Below are positions 11,431-22,011 of a DNA stretch of 64,000 bases, one piece after another (within the stretch, counting starts at the first letter, position 1; each line of letters opens with the position of its first letter). Under the pieces are notes generated by a model. The model ran no database searches. It worked only from the letters and a program-made list of their open reading frames with translations, and was not told the DNA's origin. Source of the stretch: Benincasa hispida (Eukaryota; Streptophyta; Magnoliopsida; Cucurbitales; Cucurbitaceae); assembly GCF_009727055.1 (NCBI RefSeq), contig NC_052353.1:39866830-39930829 (forward strand), written 5' to 3'. A program made the translations under genes and the position numbers.

Positions 11431-12530
11431 GATGTCAGACGATACTCTTGGGGTGGAGCATGTTTGGCATGACTGTATAGACAACTATGTGAAGCAACAA
11501 AACTGATGTTCACGAAATATAATCGTTGAGCCTGTGATACTTCTACAAATATGGACTAAGGACAATTTATAACAATGGCTCCACACTGCTCCAACATGTC
11601 AACAATCATGAATTAGCTGGACGAGCCCACAATTTCAGTATGTTACTTTAATTTAATTTAACCAATATTTTTATATAACTGATATAGTACTTAAAATCTA
11701 AAGTATTAATTCAATAATATAGGGGATAGACCAATTTTGTGTAACTACGTCATCTATATATAGAAAGTCAATTAGATATATGTTTGATCTACTTCAACCA
11801 GATCAGGTACGTGAATACTGAACCAACTTGAATCTTTTATACACATTTTTTATGTACTTGTCTTTAATATTTTTAATATAATATGTTATGTTTCAGATTA
11901 TTTGAGAGTTTTACAAAGTTGTCATGGACAATTTGCCTAATTTCTGTATGAATGGTCAAGACATATGGTGGACAATAAGTCCACTCATATGTTTCCACAT
12001 TGGTGAATGACATCATCCTAACTGGATGATCAAAGAGTTTGGCTTCCAACAGGATGTCCCTTGATCAGAGTTCAATATAGAACCCTTACTGCATAACATC
12101 GACTTACGAACCACAAATTGGTCTGAAAATATTGCATATTTGGTAGTGTGATGACAATATGATAGATGCAACTCAAGATTACATTCATTGGTATAATTAG
12201 TGCTATATTACTCATCCGAGAGCAGTTGTGAATCATATAGTACATAATACAATATTGTTTAATTATTTTTTTTATTTATTTTAAATATTTTCCAATTATT
12301 TTAAAATTCGCAGAAATCGAGCAATAGTAGCCTTCGTGATCTCTCAAATGATTTATAGTTTTTTAACATAAGCAGTAATGTTGAGAGTTACATGGAGAAA
12401 ATGTACTATATGTATGATATACCTATTGCACATCCACCTGTTAATAGGCATAAGAGATGTGTGACTTAGAGTTCAAAGTCGATGATGACAAATTCGAAAT
12501 CGATGACATCTACCTTGTGGGACACAATGA
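11431..12530 (+). pseudogene. Plant mobile domain (PMD / MAIN-like) pseudogene with recognisable introns
   Basis: Exon 1 (about 11431-11636) translates to RRYSWGGACLA, a stop, then LYRQLCEATKLM, the core block of plant mobile domain proteins. GT-AG introns are visible at about 11637-11721 and 11805-11896. Between them lies an exon reading GIDQFCVTTSSIYRKSIRYM and ending LLQPDQ. The third exon has DNLPNFCMNGQDIWWTISPL and FHIGE followed by a stop and HHPNW. A last exon after about 12315 ends with YMYDIPIAHPPVNR, like the tail of MAIN-like proteins. PMD proteins in plants include MAIN/MAIL genes and transposon-borne copies. At least six in-frame stops make this copy dead. Retained introns show it is not a processed retrocopy. 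Confidence 0.75.
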
Positions 12531-14021
12531 ATATTTTTTTTTTTCTAAATGAATGAGCAACATTCAATTATTGCATTGATGACATTTCAATTGACATTTT
12601 ATTATTTTTCTCAATCTGGATAATAGTTTAAATATGGAAAAAAGATACATTCCACATTTTAAAATCTAATAATAGAATAAATGACGGTATCTCTTATTAA
12701 TACAAATCTAATAAATGGTCATAACGAAATTTTTATTTTCTATAATGGGTTAAAGATGGAAAAGTCGTATGTTGACATGGGACCTATATTTGTTTTTAAA
12801 AAACCAAACAAAAAACAAAAACTTGGGACCTACAAATTTACAATATCTTTCAATTTTTGCCCTCTGTATCCAATCCTATAATTTCCCCCCACAATATTTT
12901 ATAAAATAATTATGAAAAAAAAAATCAAATCGATATAAAGATTTCAAGCTCAATACTATTTTGGCCCACTGGTGAGCTCATCTAGTAACATATTTTTAAT
13001 GGTAAATTTATATTATAACAATTAAAATTATACTAATAATTGTATAATTTAAATTTTGAACTTTTATAAATAAATTAATTAAAATTAACTACTCTCACTC
13101 GATTTATTTGAAAGAATAGGAATATGTTTTAAATCAAGACAAATTCGACGTATTTTTTCAATGACATAACCTAAAATTTTGGCTACATATTCTTATTTTA
13201 TTGGATTTTAATTGAATAAAAATTACTATACATATTGAATTGAAATCCTTCTACTTTGAGTTTTATTTTGTTTTGGTCTATATATTTTTATATATCTAAT
13301 TTAATTCATAAATTTTTGTTAAGTTTAAGAAATAGTCCTAGTAATTAATTTATTGTTACTTTTATTTTTATAAATAAATAAAAATACTCTCTATTAGCAT
13401 TTTTCTTATAAATTTGAAAATTATATTCACATAGTTTTTTTTTTTTAAATTTTTTTTATTATTTAACCAATTTCGATAAAAATAGCTATGAATCATTAAA
13501 TTTAAGATTTATTGAAAATACATGGATAACTTTAATATTTTTAGTTTAAGATTTGTTGAAAGTTGAAAATCTAAAAATTGACAATTGAACTTACATGAAT
13601 CAAGATAGAAGAAAATATCAAGTATATGATTAAAATGGTATTTTAAAAGAATATATATTAATTTTTAAACAACAGTAAAAATTAAAATTAAGATTAATTA
13701 TAGATACAAATACTAAATTTAAATATTTGAAATAGCTAAGATGGAATGAATCTCTCACTTTCATTTTCATGAGTTTAGTTAAAGCTTGGACTCTTTTACC
13801 AATCATTCATATTTTTTTCAGTAAAATCAAAAGAATATGAGAAATAAAGGACAGAAAGTGTGAGAACCAAATACAAGAATTTTACCAAATAATTTCCTTT
13901 CCAAAGGAAAGCTGAGAGGTGAGAAGTAGGAATAAATATTAAATACTTGTTTCTCAAATATTGTAAAAAAATAAAACAAATAAAAACAAAGACGATTTTC
14001 GAATAAAGAAAATGAGCCATA
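12531..14021. other. AT-rich intergenic spacer, no gene seen
   Basis: AT-rich sequence with scattered poly-T and poly-A runs. Short open frames are not supported by any recognisable motif. No element ends were identified. Confidence 0.5.
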
Positions 14022-14154
14022 CAAATATAACAAAATGTCACTGTCTATCTATCAGTGTCAAACCGTGATAAACTTCTATTACTCAGTGGTAGAAATCTAT
14101 CACGATCTATCACTCATAAACAGTGACATTTTGTTATACTTTAAAATATTTTCA
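14022..14154. mobile_element. MITE, copy 1 (short inverted-repeat element)
   Basis: The two ends are inverted copies: 'tataacaaaatgtcactg' at the left and 'cagtgacattttgttata' at the right, with a centre rich in 'ctatcac' / 'gtgatag' words that also pair. The right arm extends into 'ctttaaaatattttcaa', which matches the ends of copy 2. There is no coding capacity. Confidence 0.7.
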
Positions 14155-14442
14155 ACAGTTTTATTATTTAAAACAAAAACAAAAATAAAAATAGAAATAT
14201 TACCAACTTTATGATTTACAGTTAAATTCTCGCCAACATGAACCTAACTCAACTGTAATGAATTTGTATCATCAACTTCAAAGTGTGAGATTTGAAAAAA
14301 ATTAAAATTAAATAAATTTTCTATATTTCTTATACTAAAATATAGGTTAAATTAACAGATTAACTCATGACCTTTCATACTTATGTGTTAAATTAGGCTT
14401 TATATTTAAAATTAGAAAACTTATTTTAAATAACAAAATTAT

Positions 14443-14553
14443 TGAAAATATTTATAAATAATAACAAAATATCATAGTTTATATGTGACAGACATAATAG
14501 ACTACTATCTACATCTATCTATTGAAATTTTACTATATTTATAAATATTTTAG
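14443..14553. mobile_element. MITE, copy 2, degraded
   Basis: Left end 'tgaaaatatttataaat' and right end 'atttataaatatttta' are inverted copies. The inner 'ataacaaaata' and 'gacagacataatagac' blocks resemble copy 1. Two related MITEs within 550 bp suggest repeated insertion in this spacer. Confidence 0.55.
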
Positions 14554-15255
14554 TTAATTTTTCTATATTTGAAAACAATCCTAAAATTTATCTAATATAT
14601 TTTTAAATTTTTAAATATATTTATAAAAATGGAATTCTTTAACTTTCGAAACTATGTTTCATAGATTCTCGTCATATTTCACACTTCTAAAAAATAATTA
14701 GATTTGTTAGACCTAGAATCAACGTTTACATCGAAAAATTTCAATTTAACATATAATAAATACATTAAAATTGAAAATAGTCAAATACGTCAAAAATTTA
14801 TTAAATACAAAATTAATGATTTAGAGGATTATCACAAAAACAAAATTGAAAATTCAATAGACTAAAGTTGTAGTTAAATTTAGAATTGCCTCCAACTCTT
14901 ATCCACTAAAAACACTCTGAATTTGGAAAAGAAATTACACAGTGGCTGACAGTTCAACACTGCTCAACGTTTGGGAAAGAAACACAAATACTGTATTTAA
15001 TAATTATTAGGAGCATAAAGTTTATTCTTATCCACTTTCAATAAATAGTACAGATACGGGTACAAGATTCAAACTACAAACTGTCTCAGTTGCAAACACA
15101 TATAAAAATGAGTAGAATACACCAGTTTATTAAATGAGAACGACAAAAAAAAAGCCGAATAAAAATAACCCATAATCTAAAATTCAGTGGGAATTCCGAC
15201 ATTAATGCTCAAGATTTTTTCATAAGAAATTTAAACATTTCTTTTATCTCATTTG
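14554..15255. other. Spacer and 3' flank of the UGT gene
   Basis: AT-rich sequence without a gene. Its right part is the 3' untranslated and downstream region of the minus-strand glucosyltransferase. Confidence 0.5.
15126..15131 (-). terminator. Possible polyadenylation signal for the UGT gene
   Basis: AATAAA on the minus strand, about 125 bp after the UGT stop codon, a plausible 3' UTR length for a plant gene. This is position-based only. Confidence 0.4.
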
Positions 15256-16731
15256 TCAAACGATGGAACACATTGATTTGATTTGGACGTCCATAGCATT
15301 TCCAGACTGCTTTTTTATCTTGCTGACGAGTTCATCGACGTAAGTCTCCGAGGACCCGCCTTCCACCGCCGCTTTCTCCGCCGCCTTCTTCCATTTCAAG
15401 GCGTTTTCTCTGAGCTCCTCTGCTTTAGGCCCAACAATGGCGTCTCTAAGACACTTCTCAAACTCATCTCTCACCACCAATCTCATCTCCGTCACGCCTC
15501 TGGTCAACCGGAGCCCGACTCCGAATTGTTCCACTAAGAACTTAGCGTTGGTGACCTGGTCCCCCCACTGCGGCAGCACCAGCACCGGCACGCCGGAGCT
15601 TAGAGCCTCCACCGATGAATTCCATCCACAGTGAGTAACAAAGCAAGCAATGGAAGGATGAGACAGAACCTTCTGCTGTGGACTCCATTTCACAATCTTA
15701 GCTCTTTCCCCTACTTTCTCTAAAAACCCATCTGGAAGAACATGCGGTTTCAATCCTAAACAATCCGCCATGTCCTTTGGCAGAGGCTTCATCACCCATA
15801 AGAACGGAAACCCAGAATTACAGAGCCCGTGAGCCATTTCCTCGATTTGTTTCTGACTCAAATGAACAATACTACCAAACGAAATATAAACCACCGAGTT
15901 CGGTGGCTTCAAGTCAAGCCACTCGATGCAATCATCCGTCTTCATGAAATCGCCGGACAAAGCCCCTTTTTCGTCAGAGAATTTCAACGTCTTGAACAGA
16001 GGACCAATCGGCTTCACAGGGCATATCGTCATCATATGATCAATGGCGTCTTTCTCAAGCTCCTCGAAAGTGTCCATCAAGATACAAAATGGGACCGATA
16101 CGTTTCGAAATTGCTGCAGAATCGACAGACCAATTGCCTTGTACTCGCCGTAAGGATGCAAGAAGCTAGGGATTTCATCGTGCTTCAACAGTGGGAGCGA
16201 GGGTAATTGAATATCACAACAGGGGTTGGATTCAGAGGGGAAATCCACAGATTTACAAGAGTAATGATAATAAATGGAGAAAACAGAGCAAGATTGAACC
16301 CAGAGAATAAAACAGGGGAGTCCAAAATCGTTAGCTACATCACATCCCCAAGGAAGAAAAGGGTTTCCAATGAGACAAGAAACAGGGCGATTCTCTCCGG
16401 CACGGTCTTTGAGGGTTTGAGTCAGCGCTGCCTTGCCAGTGAGCTCGAGCTGCAGCATAAATAAATCCAAATCCCTACGCCTGAGGTCGTCTTTCTCCCA
16501 GCCGTCGTTCCAAAAATGGAAGTTGATGAAACCAGAGCCAACGGGGGAGGGGAGCTGGCCGATGCTTCCGGCATTTATGAGGCTGAGGCCAAAGTCGAGG
16601 GTGGTGGAGATGGTGATGTAAAGGCCTTTGGAAGCGAGTTTTTTGCCAAGGCGGAGCGTGGGATTCATGTGGCCTTGGGAAGGGAATGTGAGGAGGAAGA
16701 CATGGCAAGGCGGTTGCGACTCTGCCGACAT
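15256..16731 (-). CDS. UDP-glycosyltransferase, UGT84-like (glucose-ester forming type)
   Basis: An intact 491-residue single-exon frame, the usual length for plant family-1 glycosyltransferases. The N-terminal acceptor domain begins HVFLLTFPSQGHMNP with the catalytic His at residue 21. FWNDGWEKDD (73-82) and RRDLDLFMLQLELTGK fit the UGT84 group. The C-terminal donor domain holds the 44-residue PSPG box at 349-392: W349, HCGWNS at 367-372, E375 and D391-Q392. The final Gln is typical of UDP-glucose users. UGT84 enzymes act in the cytosol and mostly attach glucose to carboxyl groups of gallate, hydroxycinnamates, limonoids or auxins. The acceptor here cannot be read from sequence. Where many UGTs carry the Asp that pairs with His21, this protein reads IGNPF at 121-125; UGT84 members usually read INNPF. 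The C-terminus is CSIV. The start is the first ATG, with no upstream in-frame alternative supported. A Copia element lies 96 bp upstream. Confidence 0.95.
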   Translation of the reverse strand: MSAESQPPCHVFLLTFPSQGHMNPTLRLGKKLASKGLYITISTTLDFGLSLINAGSIGQLPSPVGSGFINFHFWNDGWEKDDLRRRDLDLFMLQLELTGKAALTQTLKDRAGENRPVSCLIGNPFLPWGCDVANDFGLPCFILWVQSCSVFSIYYHYSCKSVDFPSESNPCCDIQLPSLPLLKHDEIPSFLHPYGEYKAIGLSILQQFRNVSVPFCILMDTFEELEKDAIDHMMTICPVKPIGPLFKTLKFSDEKGALSGDFMKTDDCIEWLDLKPPNSVVYISFGSIVHLSQKQIEEMAHGLCNSGFPFLWVMKPLPKDMADCLGLKPHVLPDGFLEKVGERAKIVKWSPQQKVLSHPSIACFVTHCGWNSSVEALSSGVPVLVLPQWGDQVTNAKFLVEQFGVGLRLTRGVTEMRLVVRDEFEKCLRDAIVGPKAEELRENALKWKKAAEKAAVEGGSSETYVDELVSKIKKQSGNAMDVQIKSMCSIV

Positions 16732-16790
16732 TTTTCTCTGCTTTAAAAAATGGCGAGTTGATGAAGAGAAATGGGGAGTGGAAAGTGTCG

Positions 16791-16798
16791 TTTTTATA
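16791..16798 (-). promoter_or_regulatory. Probable TATA box of the UGT gene
   Basis: TATAAAAA on the minus strand ends 60 bp and starts 67 bp upstream of the ATG. Transcription would start near 16762-16768, giving a leader of about 30-37 nt. The Copia insertion point (16827/16828) is only 29 bp further upstream, so the core promoter is kept but the proximal promoter is displaced. Confidence 0.6.
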
Positions 16799-16827
16799 AG
16801 TCTCCAGGTTCATTTAAGGACATGGGT

Positions 16828-17103
16828 CGTTAGAAAAGAAACTAGAAGTGGAAAAGGTAAAGCAAAGGTGGAAGAAGAGGGAGGTGAGTCACCATTTAGT
16901 TAAGAATTTGTTTTGCCATTCACCTATCATGTAGTGCTATTATTCTCATTCCTTGTATAATAACTATTGTAACAAACTAGGACAAGCTTTGTATAAAGGA
17001 AATAGCGTTGTAGCATTTATTGATTAATTGGAAATACAATATACAAGGGAAAAAGGGAAGTCCAAAGGACTTGAGAAATTCCCAGCAACCTTCATCTTCA
17101 ACT
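16828..17103 (+). repeat. 5' LTR of the Copia element (276 bp)
   Basis: It starts CGTTAG, a mutated form of the TGTTAG that opens the 3' LTR, and ends one base before the primer-binding site. It matches 22012-22293 over its whole length. Compared with the 3' LTR it lacks 6 bp near 16939. Confidence 0.9.
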
Positions 17104-17117
17104 TGGTATCAGAGCCA
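17104..17117 (+). other. Primer-binding site (initiator Met tRNA type)
   Basis: TGGTATCAGAGCCA abuts the 5' LTR. It is complementary to the 3' end of plant initiator methionine tRNA, the usual primer of plant Copia elements. Confidence 0.9.
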
Positions 17118-17119
17118 AC

Positions 17120-18170
17120 ATGGCCGACGCTACGTTCAACGGAAACAGCTCCTCCGCTAAACCTATAAAGTTTACCACACCACCTCTCAACCAATTCTTG
17201 AATCAACTCACCACCACGAAACTCAAATATGGGAACTTCATGCTGTGGAAGACCCTTGCACTGCCGATCCTCCGAAGCTACAAGCTCGAAGGACACCACT
17301 TAGATCAGATACCATGCCCACCGATGTTCATCCCAACCACTTCTGAAGAGACATCTAGTTCTCAAATGGTAAGCGATGACAAAGAAAGTTCATCAGAGGA
17401 ACGATCACTCAATCCGCAATATGAAGCTTGGCTTGCAGTCGATCAACTATTGTTGGGATGACTTTACAACTCAATGGCACCAGATGTAGCGGTGCAACTC
17501 ATGGGATATGAGAATGCCAAGGAGCTGTGGCAAGCTATTCAGGAACTATTCGGAGTTCAATCAAGAGCTGAAGAAGACTACTTAAGACAACTATTCCAAC
17601 AGACAAGAAAAGGTGGCTAGAAAATGAGTGAGTACCTCAAATTGATGAAGATGCACTCTGAAAATCTTGCACAGGTAGGCAGTCGTGTTTCAACAAAAGC
17701 CCTCATCTCACAAGTTCTTCTTGGTCAAGATGAAGAATCAACCCTGTTGTCATAGACATCCAAGGTAAACTAGGTATTTCTTGGTTAGATATGCAGTCTG
17801 AATTGCTATCCTATGAAAAACAACTGTAGCACCAAAACTCTATCAAAATACATAGTTCCTTTGCACAAAAACCTTCTATCAATGTAGCATTTAACAGGAA
17901 TACAAATGGAGGTAAGCCACACTTCAATCCCTTATTCAATGGAAGTTGATAGTAGGGGAACAACTCCAAAGGCAGTAACAAAAATCATAATCCATTTAAT
18001 GGACAAGGAGGTGGTCGTGGTCGAGGAAGAGGTTGCAACAACTCAAACAGACCAACAGGTCAAGTGTATGGGAAGTACGGTCATTCAGCCCCGGTATGTT
18101 ATCATCGTTTTGACAAAGAATACTCACAGAGTACTGGACAAGGCAGAGAAAATAAAGGGTCAGTCGACTC
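17120..18170 (+). pseudogene. Copia gag, broken
   Basis: It begins at the ATG just after the primer-binding site. The first frame contains LKYGNFMLWKTLALPILRSY, the gag start typical of Copia, and QYEAWLAVDQLL before a stop at 17459. Further blocks read ENAKELWQAIQELFGVQSRA and EEDYLRQLFQQTRK in the same frame, then drift through stops. A Gly/Arg-rich stretch from about 18010 leads to a damaged zinc knuckle (VYGKYGHSAPVCYH at 18064-18108), in which the first cysteines are lost. Gag would package the element RNA into particles. This copy cannot. Confidence 0.85.
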
Positions 18171-19500
18171 CAAAACAAACACTATTGCCCTGTTCACGTC
18201 AGCTCAACCCTTCAACCCCTTCATAGCCACACCAGAGACATTAACAGATTCGAATTGGTACATTGACAGTGGGGCTACCAACCATGTCACTCCAGACTAT
18301 AACAACATCAACAACCCAACCGAGTATGGAGGTAATGAACTGGTCACTATAGGTAATGGTGAACAATTACACATATCTCAGACTGGTCAATCTTTCTTAT
18401 CTGATGGAAGGAATGAATTTATTTTGAATGATGTCATGTGTGTGCCTAACAAGCAAAGAATCTGATTAGTATATCAAAGTTAGCTCATGATAATGCTGGT
18501 TGTTGTGTCATTAAGGACAAGGATAAGGGAAGAACATTGCTGAAAGGGGAGCTTGACAGAGGGTCATACAGACTACAAGGGGCTGAAGTGATACAAGAAA
18601 ATACCAAGGGTCGAGGATCTGCTCTGTACAAAAATAACAAGTCGACTGCCTTAATTCTATCAGGAGTTAGGATCAATGTCATTGAATCAAGAGCTATTTG
18701 GCATAGGAGACTAGGACATCCATCAGTAAAAACTTTAGATTATGTTATTAAAGAATGTAAATTGCCAGTTAAATCAAATGAAATAAATTTTGTCATTCAT
18801 GTCAATTGGGAAAGTTATGTGCCTTACCATTTCCTAACTCTCAATCTTGGGCCTTCTAATAAGTTTGAATTAATACATACTGATGTATGAGAACCAACTC
18901 CGTTTAAATCTACTAATGGATATAGATATTACATATCATTCTTAGATGATCACAGTATATATGTGTGGATATACCCTCTGAAACAGAAAAGTGAAACATT
19001 GACAGCATTCCAACACTTCATACAACTCATACAAACCCAATTCAACTCTGGAATAAAGAAACTACAATCACATAATGGGAGAGAGTATGAAAAAATACAC
19101 CATCTCTGTGAGTCCAAAGCATTTTTGTCCGAAAGTCTTGTTCCTATACCTCTGCACAAAATGGCAAAGCTGAGCGCAAGCATCGACATATAATAAAAAC
19201 TGGGCTTACGCTTCTTGCACATGCATCCAAGCCCCTGATCTTTTAGTGGGAGGTGTTCTCCACAGTTGCCTATCTCATTAATGGCATGCCTACTACAGTA
19301 TTACAAGGTAAATCACCCGTTACCATAATGTTTGGTTCTAACCTTTATTTTCTTAATCTCAGGACATTCGGGTGTGCCTGCTACCCATACCTACAGGCAT
19401 ATCACAGCCAAAAATTCCAATTACACTCGGAGAAATGTGGGTATATTGGTCCTAGCTCGTATCACAGAGGGTACAGATGCCTCAGTCTATCAGGCTAGAT
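18171..19500 (+). pseudogene. Copia protease and integrase region, broken
   Basis: The protease frame (18064-18465) has WYIDSGATNHVT with the catalytic Asp kept. After a frameshift, 18537-18890 gives RGSYRLQG, then IWHRRLGHPSVKTLDYV from the integrase zinc-binding region, but the expected C..C pair is missing. FELIHTDV retains the first Asp of the DDE triad before a stop. In 18963-19193 the second site reads LQSHNGREYEK, where the family normally has LQSDNGREY, so a catalytic Asp has become His. Later frames (19253-19598) contain the integrase end FGSNLYFLNLRTFGCACYPY. The integrase is dead on both frame and active-site grounds. Confidence 0.85.
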
Positions 19501-19555
19501 TTATACAAGCAGACATGTTAAGTTTGATGAAAGGGAATTTCCGTTGCAACACAAT

Positions 19556-20060
19556 CGTGCACCATGATCGTCTAGACGACAGGGCCAACGATCGCTAAAC
19601 AACCATCATTTAACACGATCGCCCAGACGACAGACCATACAAAAGACATCACGATTGCTGAGACAACACGATCGCTGAGAACGATCGGCCAGACGACAGA
19701 CAATGCGATTGCTCAGCCTCCATCGTTTAGCACGATCGCCTAGACGACAGACAATGCGATCGTTCAGTCCCCATCATTTAGAAAAATCACCTAGATGCCA
19801 GACGATACGATTGCTCAGCCATCATCGTTCAAAACGATCGCTCAGATGACAGACAATACGATCGTTCAGTCTCCATCATTTAGAACGATCGTCCAGCCGA
19901 AAGACAATACAATCGTTCAGCGCCCATCGTATAGAACAATCGCAAAGACAAAAGACAAAGTGATTGCCCAATCCTTATTGTGTAGACCAATTGTGCAGGC
20001 CAAAGACAAAACGATTGTAGTGAGTCTATCGATCGTGGACAATCCATTGTCCAACACGAT
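19556..20060 (+). repeat. In-frame 51-bp tandem repeat (17-residue units), about 9 copies
   Basis: Units such as TIAQMTDNTIVQSPSFR and TIVQPKDNTIVQRPSYR follow each other at a 51-bp period between the integrase and reverse transcriptase domains. Each unit holds two CGATCG-like words and one 'tcgtttag' or 'tcatttag' word. The left units have diverged and contain stops. The right units form the 144-residue frame at 19795-20229, which continues into a Pro-rich linker. A spacer between integrase and reverse transcriptase is normal for Copia. Its repetitive make-up is not. Confidence 0.85.
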
Positions 20061-20429
20061 TGTCCAGGCGACAACCCCTCCTATACCTACTCCTCTCAAT
20101 GAGTCACTAATCCCAAGCCTTCAACCCATACTCAATACCCTGCCTCAGTCACCGTCTCTCCCTCAAGCAAAGGCAACCTATAAACCAAACCACACCTTAC
20201 ACTCCACAAACCAGACATCCTCACCATGATATGCATCTCACCAAAGCCCATTGAAAACCCTGCCTCAAACCTTGCCTGAAAGACATATCAATCCAACTCT
20301 GACGCTCATATCACATCCTACCACTACCTCAACCTCTCCCATCCCATCACAGCCCACCATCACCACCCGTCCCCCACCTGCTCTGACTCATCCAATGATC
20401 ACCTGAGAAAAAGCTGGCATTTTTAAACC
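20061..20429 (+). pseudogene. Pro/Ser/Thr-rich Copia linker
   Basis: Sequence coding for Pro-, Ser- and Thr-rich text in several frames (for example TPPIPTPLNESLIPSLQP) joins the repeat to the reverse transcriptase. Low-complexity linkers of this kind are usual here in Copia polyproteins. Confidence 0.6.
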
Positions 20430-21995
20430 AAAAGCCTGGATAACGAGTAAAGCCACCGATTGTCTCAAACAAAGCCCACCAGAATTACAGCAGCACTTAC
20501 ACCCCTCAATGGAAAAAGGCGATGATGAAGAATACATGGCGCTGATGAGAAATAAGACTTGGACACTAGCTCCTCCATCTCCATCTCAGAATATTGTTGG
20601 GAACAAATGGATATTTCGACTCAAGCGGAATATGAATGGCACGATACAGCAGTATAAGGCCCGACTGTAACAAAGGGCTTTCATCAGCATCATGGAGTCG
20701 ACTTCTATAAAACATTCAGCCCAGTGGTGAAGTCCTCAACGATCTAGGTAGTCATTAGTGCTGCTATGTCACACGGTTGGACGCTGAGGCAACTTGATTT
20801 CAACAATGCATTCTTAAATGGAAGACTAACTGAGGAAGTGTATATGAGCCAACCACCAGGGTATGTCAACACTCAATATCCAAATCACGTTTGCAAGCTG
20901 GACAAAGAAATCTATGGTCTGAAACAAGCACCACGAGCCTGGAATACTGCCCTCAGTTCAGTTCTCAAGAAATGGGGATTCTATTAGTTAAGATCCGACA
21001 CCTCTCTATTCATCTATTGCAAGGAATGCTCGGTCATATATCTCCTTGTCTATGTTGACGATGTCATTGTCACAGGTAACAACACTGAACTCACAGAACA
21101 ACTCATCCAGACACTAGACATACAATTTGCACTAAAAGACTTGGGCCAACTTCGCTACTTTCTGGGAATTCAAGTACACTATCTTGACTCTGGTCTTCTG
21201 ATAAATCCGTCGAAATATGTGGTTGACTTACTACATAAACTTAATATGTCTGATGTGAAACCGGTGCTCTCGTCAACAGTCCAAGGAAACGAACTATCCA
21301 AGGCTGATGGACATCCCCTCTTTGAACCGTTTATATATCGCAGTACTATAGGAGCCCTTCAGTACTTAACACATGCACGGCCGGATATCACTTACGCTAT
21401 CAACTAACTAAGTCAGTTCCTTCAATCTCCAACCGATATTCATTGGTAGGAAGCAAAAAGGATACTTTGATATATCAGTGGCACAAAACACTATGGACTC
21501 TACTTTCAACCAAGCCCGAACCTACATATATCTGCCTACTCGGATGCTAACTGGGCATCCAATCTTGATGACAGGAAATCAGTGGCAGCCTACTGTACAT
21601 TTATAGGAAATAACATCGTCTCTTGGTCCTCGAGGAAGCAAACAATGGTAGCAAGGTCGAGCACTGAATCCGAATATAGAGCACTTGTTCATGCCACCTT
21701 TGAAGTCCTCTGGCTTCTACAACTACTAGGTGAGATGAGATTACAATCAATACTAGACCGACCATATGGTGTGACAATCTAAAAGTAGGAGCCTTAACTA
21801 AAAATCCAGTGTTCCATTCTCGAAACAAACATATCGAAATTGATCTTGACTTCATCAGAGACCATTATCTAAAAGGAAATATCAATATTCGCTATGTACC
21901 ATCGGCCGACCAACTTGCTGACTGTTTCACAAAGCCACTCAACAACACATACTTCTATATTTTACGAGCCAAACTAGGAATACTTGAAGTACCCT
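20430..21995 (+). pseudogene. Copia reverse transcriptase and RNase H, broken
   Basis: Early blocks include MALMRNKTWTLAPPSPSQN and NKWIFRLKRNMNGTIQQYKA. Then comes a frame at 20766-20987 with [20 protein letters not shown] and [10 protein letters not shown]. The catalytic YVDDVIVTG lies at about 21050-21080, intact but in another frame after a stop. The frame at 21141-21407 carries LGQLRYFLGIQV and GALQYLTHARPDITYAIN. RNase H follows with SAYSDANWAS and RSSTESEYRALVHATFEVLWL. The last frame, from 21809, includes HIEIDLDFIRDHYLKG and PSADQLADCFTKPL, the closing blocks of Copia polyproteins. There are at least five interruptions. Confidence 0.9.
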
Positions 21996-22002
21996 CCAGT
22001 TT

Positions 22003-22011
22003 GAGAGGGGA
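22003..22011 (+). other. Polypurine tract
   Basis: 'gagagggga' abuts the TGTT of the 3' LTR, as required for plus-strand priming. Confidence 0.8.

Noticed and set aside
15829..16903. Several frames of 60-125 codons on the plus strand across the UGT gene
   Set aside because: They are antisense shadows of the GC-richer UGT coding sequence, with no recognisable domains.
18950..19222. 90-codon minus-strand frame in the Copia element
   Set aside because: Antisense shadow of integrase sequence.
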